A DNA stretch of 34,198 nucleotides from positions 1-34,198 of the forward strand of contig JAHCKS010000058.1 in the NCBI GenBank assembly GCA_026125665.1, written 5' to 3'. Made by a program: the position numbers and the translations under genes. Source of the stretch: Rubrivivax sp. GTDB lineage: Bacteria; Pseudomonadota; Gammaproteobacteria; Burkholderiales; Burkholderiaceae_C. This document shows, in pieces, positions 19,986 through 28,200 of this stretch. How positions within the stretch are numbered: position 1 is the first letter of the stretch; every line of letters starts with the position of its first letter. Below the pieces are notes generated by a model. That model saw only the letters and a program-made list of their open reading frames with translations, ran no database searches and was not told where the DNA came from.

Positions 19986-20654
19986 TCAGGCCGTGGCGAT
20001 GCGCAAGGCCGCCGCCGTGGCCGGCGGCGCACCGGCGAGCGTGCCGATGAGCAGCGCCGCCAGCAGCGACAGGTGGCCGTCCACGGCCAGCCCGGCCTCC
20101 AGCGCCGACACCGCACCGGCGCCGAAGATGAGCGCCGGCACCGCCAGCGGCAGCACGATCAGCAGGTTCAGCAGCGCGCCGCTGCGCAGGCCGAGCGTCA
20201 GCGCCGCGGCCAGCCCGCCCAGCAGGCTCAGGATCGGCGTGCCCAGCACGAGCGTGGCCACGAGCAGGCCGATGGCCGGCCCCGGCAGGCCGAACATCAA
20301 CGCGATCAGCGGGCTCACGGCCACCAGCGGCAGGCCGTGCGTGAGCCAGTGCGCCGCCGCCTTGGCCAGCGCCAGCACCCAGGCCGGCTCCGGGGCCAGC
20401 AGCAACTGGTCGAGCGAGCCGTCGGCGTGGTCCGAGCCGTACATCGGCGCCAGCGACAGCATCGCGGCGAGAAGGGCACCGACCCACAGCACGCCGGGCG
20501 CGATGTGGCGCAGCGTCTGCGGCTCCGGCCCCACGCCGAGCGGGAACAGGCTCGCCGCGACGACGAAGAAGACCACCGGCAGCAGCGCCTCCACCGGGCG
20601 GCGGGCGGCCAGGCGCAGCTCGCGCCTGACCAGCGTGGCGAAGAAGCCGTTCAT
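19986..20654 (-). CDS. ccmB: Haem exporter membrane protein CcmB
   Basis: 222 residues with about six hydrophobic helices. CcmB is the membrane partner of the CcmA ATPase; CcmA2BC releases holo-CcmE using ATP. Typical features: a short cytoplasmic start with basic residues (FFATLVRRELRLAARRP), VVFFVVAASLFPLGVGPEP, and FADGSLDQLLL-like sequence (SDHADGSLDQLLLAPEP) after the first pair of helices. LVLGTPILSLLGGLAAALTL and LPLAVPALIFGAGAV follow. The ATG overlaps the ccmA stop codon in ATGA, which fixes the start. Confidence 0.96.
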   Translation of the reverse strand: MNGFFATLVRRELRLAARRPVEALLPVVFFVVAASLFPLGVGPEPQTLRHIAPGVLWVGALLAAMLSLAPMYGSDHADGSLDQLLLAPEPAWVLALAKAAAHWLTHGLPLVAVSPLIALMFGLPGPAIGLLVATLVLGTPILSLLGGLAAALTLGLRSGALLNLLIVLPLAVPALIFGAGAVSALEAGLAVDGHLSLLAALLIGTLAGAPPATAAALRIATA

Positions 20655-21394
20655 CCCCGCTCCGTCGACCCCGACGCCGGCTCGCCGGCGCGCCGCCCGA
20701 AGGAGCGTGCGGGCGGCTCGGGCAGCGTCACGATGCGCGGCGGCGGCTGCAGCGGCGCGATCTGCTGGTGGCTCGTGAACAGCACCGCGCCGCCGTCGGC
20801 CGCCACGCCGGCGAGCAGGCGCGCGAGGCGCGCAATGCCGTCGTCGTCCAGCGCGTCGAAGGGCTCGTCCAGCAGCGCCAGCAGCGGCAGCGGCGCCAGC
20901 GCCGCCCGTGCCACCGCCAGCCGCGCCAGCGCGACGCGGCGGCGCTGGCCCTGGCTCATCGTGCGCACGACGCGCCGGGCGAGCGCGCCGACGCCCAGGT
21001 CGTCGAGCGCCGCCTGCACCTGCGCGGCGGTGCAGGCGTGCCCGGCCAGGCGCGCGGCGAACTGCAGCGACTCGGCCGCCGTGAGGTCGTCCTTCAGCGC
21101 GTTGGCGTGGCCGAGATACACGAGCTGGCGGCGCCAGCCGGCGTCGAGCCCGCGCACGGCCTGGCCGCCCAGACGCAGCTTGCCCGCCGCGGCGCTGCCG
21201 AGACCGGCCAGCGTGCGCATCAGCGTCGTCTTGCCGCGGCCGTTGGCGCCACGCAGCCACACCACCTCGCCCGGCGCGAGGGTGAGGTCGAAACCGTCGA
21301 AGAGCGCGCGCTCGCCGCGCTCGCAGCGCAGGCCGATCGCCTGCAGCGAAGGCAGGCCGGGTGCGGCGGGCGAGGTCGAAGCGGGGGCGGGCAC
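20651..21394 (-). CDS. ccmA: ABC-transporter ATP-binding protein CcmA
   Basis: 247 residues from a GTG start. Cytoplasmic ATPase of the CcmAB complex that drives release of haem-loaded CcmE. It has Walker A GANGRGKTT (49-57), the ABC signature MSQGQRRR (146-153), Walker B LLALLDEP (171-178) and the H-loop His209 in FTSHQ. The GTG (21392-21394) lacks a clear ribosome site, so the exact start is uncertain, although no other good start precedes the first conserved strand. It is the first gene of the operon and is divergent from the caspase gene at 21690. Confidence 0.95.
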   Translation of the reverse strand: MPAPASTSPAAPGLPSLQAIGLRCERGERALFDGFDLTLAPGEVVWLRGANGRGKTTLMRTLAGLGSAAAGKLRLGGQAVRGLDAGWRRQLVYLGHANALKDDLTAAESLQFAARLAGHACTAAQVQAALDDLGVGALARRVVRTMSQGQRRRVALARLAVARAALAPLPLLALLDEPFDALDDDGIARLARLLAGVAADGGAVLFTSHQQIAPLQPPPRIVTLPEPPARSFGRRAGEPASGSTERG

Positions 21395-21689
21395 GTCGGG
21401 AACGGGTGGGCCGGCGCCGGGCTTCCCGGCGCGCGCTCGCCTGCCGGACCGGCCTCAGGCGCTCGCGGCACCGTGCGGGCCGAGGCGCGCACGGTACACC
21501 ACCGGCGCAGGGCGCACCCCCGGGCCGCGGGGGCTCGCACGCGCTGCCACGCCAGTCGTCGTGGTGCGGTGACGGTCTCGCGCAGGCTGCCGGCATGCGA
21601 GGCACGGGCAGGCCCGGCACCCCCCTTCGGAGCGTCCCATGACCAGCGGTTGTTCCGCGTGACGGCACCGCACTAGGATGCCGCGGTCC
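21395..21689. other. Divergent control region between ccmA and the caspase gene
   Basis: No gene is supported in these 295 bases. Two inverted repeats stand near the ccmA side: ACCGTGCG with CGCACGGT (21470-21477 and 21488-21495), and CCCCCG with CGGGGG (21517-21522 and 21528-21533). The promoters for ccmA and the caspase gene must lie here, but I see no convincing -35/-10 pair in this GC-rich sequence. Confidence 0.4.
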
Positions 21690-24600
21690 ATGAAGCACCT
21701 CGCCCGCACATCGTTCGCCGGCCCGCTCTGCACGCGGCGCGCAGCCCTGCTCGGGCCGGGCGCGGCCGGCATCGGCTTGGCGAGCCTGGGCGTTCCCGAC
21801 TGGGTGCTGGCGCAGGTCGCCGCGACGGCCACGGGCACGGCCGAAGGCGCGCTGCGCCCGGTGCTGACCGTCGAGAGCGGCAGCCACGGCGCGCCCGTGC
21901 GGCGCATCGACGTGGCGGCATCGCGCGGCCTCGTCGTCACGGCCTCCGACGACCGCACGGCGCGCGTGTGGGACCTGGCCAGCGGCGCGTTGCGCCTCGT
22001 GCTCAGGCCTTTCGCGTTCGGCTCGGAGGGCGGGCGGCTGTACGGCGTGGCCGTGCACCCGCGCGAACCGCTGGTCGCGGTGGCCGGCACGACGGGCGGT
22101 GCGATGCCGGGCGGCGGCACGCACCCGCACCTCGTCTATCTGTTCGACCTCGAGTCCGGCGCGTTGCGCTCGACCATCGATGCGCGTGCCGGCGACATCC
22201 GCAAGCTCGCCTGGTCTGCCGATGGCCAGGTGCTGTTCGCCGGCTACAACGGCACACACGGCGTGCGCGCCTTCGCGCGCGACGGCCGCGAGCTCGTCGA
22301 CGACCGCCTGCCCGGGCCGGTCTTCGGGCTGGCCACGCACGCGGGCGGCGCGGCGGCGGCTGTCGGGCTGGACGGCACGCTGCGGCTCTACAGGCCCGCC
22401 GGCAACGGCATCGAGCGCGCCGCCGCGGCGGCGCTCGGTGCGCGCCGTGCCGCCGGCGTGGCCTTCAGCCCGGACGGGCGGCAGCTCGCCGTGGCCTACG
22501 CCACGCGCGGCGAGGGCGCCGAGCTCTTCGATGCGGTGACGCTGCAGTCGATCGCCCGGCTGCCCGTGCCCGAGTCGCATGCCGGCGACTGGCGCGTGCT
22601 CGCATGGAGTGCCGACGGCCGCACGCTGGCGCTGGGCGGCACGGCTCACACGCGCGACCTGCGTTTCCCGGTCGCGATGATCGACGTCGCCGCGCGCCGC
22701 GAGGCGGCACGCGCGGAAGTGTCGGTGGACAGCGTCACCGACCTCTTGGCGCTGCCCGCCGGCGGGTTCACCTACACGAGCTTCGACGGCTCCTGGGGCA
22801 CCGTGGGCGCGCCGGGCCAGGCCGAGCCGCGGCGCGTCGGCGCGCCCGTGGCGGCCGTGCGCGGCAACGCGCCGTTCGACCTGGAGCTTGCCGCCGACGC
22901 GCTGGCACTGCGCTGGGGCCAGCGTGGCCCGGGCCGAGGTCTTGCATTCGCCTTCGACCGACGCCGGCTGGCGCGCGGCCGCGCGCTGGAGGGGGTCGAT
23001 CTGCGCGAGCCCGCCACAAGCGCCGGCGGCCTCGCCGTCACCACCGACTGGCTGCGCGACGGCCGCGCCCCCGTGGTCGGTGGGCGCACCGTGGCAATGG
23101 AGGCCGACGAACGCCCGCGTGCCGTCGTCGTGCTGCGTGGCCAGCCGGCGGCGGCGGTGTTCGGCACGAACCGCGCGCTGCACCGCGTCGACGAGCGGGG
23201 TGCGCTCGCCTGGCGGGTGCCGGTCGACACCGAAGTGCGTGCGCTCAACGCCAGCGCCGACGGCCGGCTGCTCGTGGCGGCGATGGCCGACAGCACGCTG
23301 CGCTGGCACCGCACGGCCGACGGCCAGCAGCTGCTCTCGCTGCTGGCGCTGGAGGACGGGCGCTGGGTGGCCTGGACACCGAGCGGCTACTTCGACGCCA
23401 GCGTCGGCGCCGACCGCATCGTCGGCTGGGCGCTGGCGCGCGGCACCGGGCAGGCGATGGACTTCTTCTCGCTGGCGCGTTTTCGCGAGCAGTACAACCG
23501 GCCGGATGTCGTCGAGCGTGTGCTCGCCACGGCCGACGAGAAGACCGCGCTGGCGCAGATCGCCGCGCGCATCGAAGCCGAACGCGTGGCGCTGCAGCAG
23601 GAGGCGGCGCGCCAGGCCGAAGCGGCGCGGCGCGCCGAGCGCGAGGCCGCCGAACGCGCCGAGCGGGCACGCCTCGCCGCGCAGGAGGAAGCGCAGCGGC
23701 GCGCCGCCGCGGACAGGGCAGCGCGTGAAGAGGCGGCCGCCGCCGAGGCAGCACGTCAGGCCGAGGCGGCGCGCCAGGCGGCCATTGCGCAGGCGCGCGC
23801 GCAGGCCGAACGCGGGCCGCTGCCGCCGCTGGGGCGCGCGCGCCGAAGCCGAGGCGCGCCCGCGGCCGAGCGCCAGCGCCTCGAGCGGGAAGCGGCGCTC
23901 GTCGCCGAGCGCGAACGGCAGCGCCTGGAGGCCGAGCGCGTGGCCGCGGAGGAGCAGGCGCGCGAGCGCGAGCGGCTGGCGCAGCAGGCCGCCCGCGAGG
24001 CAGAGGAACGCCGGCGCGCCGAGCAGGCCAAGCGGGCGCTCGTGCAGCTGCGCGCTGCCGAGTTTCCCCCGGCCGTGCAGGGCGTCGGCGACCCGCAGCT
24101 GAAGGTCACCGGCAACATCGCGACGCTGCCTTTCGCGCTGCATTCGCACACCATCGCCGGCGAGGTGGAGCTGGCCATCCGCGCCGCCGGGCGGCCGCTA
24201 GAGCCGCGCGAGCTGGTGATGCCGAAGGCGCTGAACGGCCTGACGCAGGGCTTCGCGCGCATCGAGCTGCCGGTGGCCGGCGGCCTGAACCCTTTGGCGG
24301 TGGAGCTCATCGCGAGCAACCGCTACGGCTTCTCCGAGCCACTCGCCTTCCTCATCGAGCGCGAGCTGCCGCCACCGCCCCCCGGCGGCTGGCCGGGTGA
24401 CCTGTACGTGCTGGCCATCGGCGTGGCGGAGTACGCGCGGCCCGAGTACCGCCTCGGCCTGGCGGCCAAGGACGCCAACGACTTCGCCGCGGCGATGAAG
24501 CGCCAGGAGGGCCGCCAGTACCGCCGCGTCATCACGCGCACGCTCACGAACGCGCAGGCGACGAAGACGTCGATCCTGCGCGAGTTCGAGTGGCTGCGCG

Positions 24601-25133
24601 CGAGCGCCACGCCCACCGACACGGCGATGCTCTTCGTCGCCGGCCACGGCGTGAACGACTCGCAGGGCCAGTACTTCTTCATGCCGCACGATGCGCAGCA
24701 CGAGCGCCTGGTCAGCACCGGCGTCTCGCAGGCGGCGATCGTCTCGACGCTGGCGCAGATCCGCGGCCGCACGCTGATGTTCATCGACACCTGCTTCGCC
24801 GGCGCGGCGCTCGGCGCGCTGCACAAGGCGCCGAAGAAGACCGAGCGGCTGATCAACGACCTGGCCGCCAGCGAGAACGGCGTCATCGTCTTCGCCTCGA
24901 GCACCGGGCAGGAGGAGTCGCTCGAGAAGGACTCCTGGGGCAACGGCGCCTTCACGAAGGCGCTGCTCGAGGGCCTGTCGGGCCGCGCCGACTTCATGCG
25001 CGCCGGGCGCATCACCTACGCAGCGCTGAACCTCTTCGTCTCCGAGGAGGTGTCGCGCCTGACCGACGGCCGGCAGCGGCCGGTGTTCATCTCGCCGCGC
25101 GGCGTGCCGGACTTCGCCGTGGCGCGGCTGTAG
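21690..25133 (+). CDS. Tat-type exported beta-propeller, coiled-coil and caspase-like protein
   Basis: 1147 residues. The N-terminus has twin arginines (CTRRAALLG, Arg16-Arg17), a hydrophobic core and a likely cleavage site near VLA-Q (41-42), which suggests Tat export. Residues of about 50-590 are WD40-like propeller repeats (for example VTASDDRTARVWDLASG and LAWSADGRTLALGG). About 617-790 is an Ala/Arg/Glu coiled coil, broken at 708-725. A linker domain (about 800-890) leads to a C-terminal peptidase C14 caspase fold (about 904-1147), with catalytic His986 in FVAGHGVND and Cys1035 in IDTCFAG. The ATG at 21690 has AGGA about 11 bases upstream and is preferred over 21678. Caspase-propeller proteins are known in bacteria, mostly as cytoplasmic proteins. 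Substrate and role are unknown. Confidence 0.88.
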   Translation: MKHLARTSFAGPLCTRRAALLGPGAAGIGLASLGVPDWVLAQVAATATGTAEGALRPVLTVESGSHGAPVRRIDVAASRGLVVTASDDRTARVWDLASGALRLVLRPFAFGSEGGRLYGVAVHPREPLVAVAGTTGGAMPGGGTHPHLVYLFDLESGALRSTIDARAGDIRKLAWSADGQVLFAGYNGTHGVRAFARDGRELVDDRLPGPVFGLATHAGGAAAAVGLDGTLRLYRPAGNGIERAAAAALGARRAAGVAFSPDGRQLAVAYATRGEGAELFDAVTLQSIARLPVPESHAGDWRVLAWSADGRTLALGGTAHTRDLRFPVAMIDVAARREAARAEVSVDSVTDLLALPAGGFTYTSFDGSWGTVGAPGQAEPRRVGAPVAAVRGNAPFDLELAADALALRWGQRGPGRGLAFAFDRRRLARGRALEGVDLREPATSAGGLAVTTDWLRDGRAPVVGGRTVAMEADERPRAVVVLRGQPAAAVFGTNRALHRVDERGALAWRVPVDTEVRALNASADGRLLVAAMADSTLRWHRTADGQQLLSLLALEDGRWVAWTPSGYFDASVGADRIVGWALARGTGQAMDFFSLARFREQYNRPDVVERVLATADEKTALAQIAARIEAERVALQQEAARQAEAARRAEREAAERAERARLAAQEEAQRRAAADRAAREEAAAAEAARQAEAARQAAIAQARAQAERGPLPPLGRARRSRGAPAAERQRLEREAALVAERERQRLEAERVAAEEQARERERLAQQAAREAEERRRAEQAKRALVQLRAAEFPPAVQGVGDPQLKVTGNIATLPFALHSHTIAGEVELAIRAAGRPLEPRELVMPKALNGLTQGFARIELPVAGGLNPLAVELIASNRYGFSEPLAFLIERELPPPPPGGWPGDLYVLAIGVAEYARPEYRLGLAAKDANDFAAAMKRQEGRQYRRVITRTLTNAQATKTSILREFEWLRASATPTDTAMLFVAGHGVNDSQGQYFFMPHDAQHERLVSTGVSQAAIVSTLAQIRGRTLMFIDTCFAGAALGALHKAPKKTERLINDLAASENGVIVFASSTGQEESLEKDSWGNGAFTKALLEGLSGRADFMRAGRITYAALNLFVSEEVSRLTDGRQRPVFISPRGVPDFAVARL

Positions 25134-25284
25134 CAATGCCGGCGCCGCGGCGGCTGCCTCCCCACGCGACACGACGCGCCCGCACCTCGGGTGCGCCACC
25201 ATTGCAGGGGAGTCACCGCGCGAGTCAACTCCCGTAAGCTCGTGATGCCCCGGGCTCCGCGTGCCGAAGCACGGGGTCCGCCCC

Positions 25285-25289
25285 AGGAG
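25285..25289 (+). promoter_or_regulatory. Ribosome binding site fixing a GTG start
   Basis: AGGAG stands eight bases before the GTG at 25298-25300 and sets the start of the multihaem lipoprotein gene. The next residues form a typical lipoprotein signal peptide, which confirms the choice. Confidence 0.8.
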
Positions 25290-25297
25290 AGAGAACC

Positions 25298-28200
25298 GTG
25301 AAGTTGCGCACCCCCGTTCTGGTCCCCTTCGCCCTGGCCGCCCTGCTTGCGCTGGGCAGTTGCGGCGGTGGCGGTGGTGGCGGTGGGGAAGCCGACGACG
25401 GTGCAGCCGAGCAGCTTGGCGTGTTCACCGGCTTTCCGGACACCGGCAACCTGAACTGGGAGAGCACCGGCGGCGACGGCTCCGGCGGCGTCGGCGACGG
25501 CGGCGCCAGTGGTGACGGCGGCGTGGGTGCCGGCGGCGACTTCGGCCAGTTCCGCGGTGCGCGCATCTGCGTCTTCCTGGACAACGGCACGGAGCTCGGC
25601 TGCGCCCTTACCGACGACGTGAAGGGCATGGTCACGATCAAGCCGGGCCGCAGCTACCGAGGCGGCCTGCGCATCGAGCTCTCCGGCACGCCGACGGCCA
25701 CCTACTACGAGGAAGGGCGCAACGTCTTCGTGCCCTTCCCGGCCGACCGCAAGATCCGCGTCTGGGTGCCCTTCATCCAGCGCAACATCGGCATCACGCC
25801 CTTCACCGAGGCCGCGTACCGCATGCTCACCGAGGGCAGCGCCCCCGAGAGCGCCGGCCCCAACCCGACGAAGGACCAGGTCCGAGCCGCCAACGAGCGC
25901 GTGCGCGCGGCGTTGAACGAGCACTTCCCGTCCGCCCTGCACGTGGACGACATCGCCCGGCTGCCCTTCATCAAGTCGCCGAGCCTGCCCGCGGGCTCGA
26001 TGGGGACCGACCCGCGCGGCCGTTACGGCCTGGTCAACGGCGCGTTCTCCAAGCAGGCGTCGTTCCACAACAGCGACACCGCCACACCGACGCTGGACGC
26101 GGTGCGGCAGCTCGCCGAGGACCTGCTCGACGGCCGCATCGACGGGCGCAATGGCGACTCTCCGGCCGGGCCGGCCTCCGCGCGCACCTACGACCCGAAC
26201 ACGTTCACCAGCGAACTCAGCTCGGCGCTGGCCGAGCAGGCCGCGCGCTTCGGCGCGCAGGAGGCGCTCGACGCGCTGCCGCGCGTGCTGAACTTCGGCA
26301 ACGTGCGCTACGAGGGTTATCTCTTCGACGGCTCGATCAGCAAGGCCGGCAACGCCTTCAGCACCGTGGCCGGCTGGGTGGCCGGCAACTCGCGCGGCCT
26401 GAGCCTCGGGCAGCAGTTCGACCGCCTGCCCGGCCAGCGCGCGCTGGCGCTGTACGCCAACAACGGCCACGGCGGAGGCTTCTACAAGGCCGACGCGCTC
26501 GGGCCGCGGCACAAGGTCTATGCCATCGGCGACAACGTCAACGGCGAGCTGGGCCTCGGCACGCGCGACTCGACGCAGGGCCGCGCCGTCGAAGTGGATC
26601 TTCCCGGCGCGCTGACGCATGCGGTGGGCGGCTTCGCCCACACCATCATTCGCGTCGCCGACGGCCGCGTCTTCGCGTGGGGCGACAACACCTTCGGCCA
26701 ACTCGGCCAGGGCCAGGGCGCCGACACGCTGCCCAGCTCGCTGGCGCCGCTGCAGGTGCAGCTGCCGCGCCCGGCGCTGGCCGTGGCCGCGACGAACATC
26801 GCCGGCTACGCGCTGCTCGACGACGGCACCGTCTGGGCCTGGGGCAGCAACGGAGGCTTCGGCCTGCTCGGCAATGGCGCGCGTGACGGCATGGTCGCCA
26901 CGCCGACGGCCGTTTCCGGGCTGACGCAGGTGGTGCAGATGAGCGCACGCGACAACGACGTCGTCGTCGTGCGGCGCGACAACACCGTGTGGCACTGGGG
27001 CAGCTTCCCGGCCGACGAGGGCGCCTTCGACGCGGGCGACCCGAGCGCGCCGTACCGCGGCGGCACGATGTCGCCGGTGCAGGTGGCCGGGCTGCCGGCC
27101 GGCGTGCCGGTGCGCAAGGTGCTCACCGAGCAGGGGCTGTTCGTCGCGCTGCTCGCCAACGGGCATGCCTACCACTGGGGGGTGCATTTCGACCTCACGG
27201 CTGGCGGCATCCTGCGCGACCTGACGGCGCAGCGCATTCTCGGCCTGCCTCCCGTGCGTGACCTCATGCCTGGGGGCTTCATCGGCTACGGCGCGCGGCC
27301 GTTCGACCGGCTCACCGGCATGGCCGTCGACTACAGCGGCGGCATGTGGAAGGTGCGCGGGCGCGTCGCCGAGCGCTTCGACCCCGCAGATCCGTCGAAG
27401 CAGAACCGGCCGCAGGGTGCTGCCGCCCGCCCGGACTGCATCTCCTGCCACACCTTCCTCGACGAGTCGCTCGAGCAGTTGCGCGCGCGGCAGCCCTCGA
27501 CCGCGGGGCTGCCGGTGTGCCAGCCGCCGGACACGGTGCACGCACCGGGAGGCGTGAACCTGCTGCACGCCGAAACCGACTGCGTCTTCTGCCACAACCC
27601 CTCGCGCGCGAACTACCCGCAGCTTGCCCAGCCGTTTGCGGGCAGCGGCTCGTGGCAGAACTGCGCCAAGCCCGACGGGCTGCCGCCACGCGCGCAGAGC
27701 ACGCCTGCGCCGCAGACCAATTCCTGCACCGTGCCGGTGGGGCATGTCTACACGCCGCCGGGCACGGTGTGCGCAAGCTGCCACAACAGCATCATCGCGC
27801 GGCCGTTGAACGCGCTCGACACGCCCTGCGCCCAGCCGCGCAGCGACGAGCTGCCGGCCATCGCCAACCTGACCACGATCACCGGCGTGTTCGACCTCGC
27901 CGGCAACGCCATCGCCGCCGGCAGCACGACGAACGTGGTGCGCCACCAGGTGCGCGGCACGCTGTCGCAGCAGCTCGCCGCCGGCCAGACGCTGGAGGTG
28001 TCGCGCAACGGCGCGGTCCTCGGCAGCGCCGCGGTGGGCGGCACGACGTGGACCTACACGCACCCCGCCGACGCGCCGCAGGGCGGCGCCACCTTCACGG
28101 CGCGCGTCGTCGCCAGCGGCGCCTTCGGGCGCACGAGCAACACCTTCTCGTTCAACGTCGACTCGACGCCCCCCACTGGCAGCGCCGCGATCACCGGCTT

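Noticed and set aside
21678-21689. ATG at 21678 as the start of the caspase gene
   Set aside because: Its only purine-rich sequence (AGG) touches the ATG. The ATG at 21690 has AGGA at a usable distance and gives a more typical signal peptide.
25201-25250. A sigma-70 promoter upstream of the lipoprotein gene (TTGCAG and weak -10 candidates)
   Set aside because: No hexamer at correct spacing matches the -10 consensus well enough to report.
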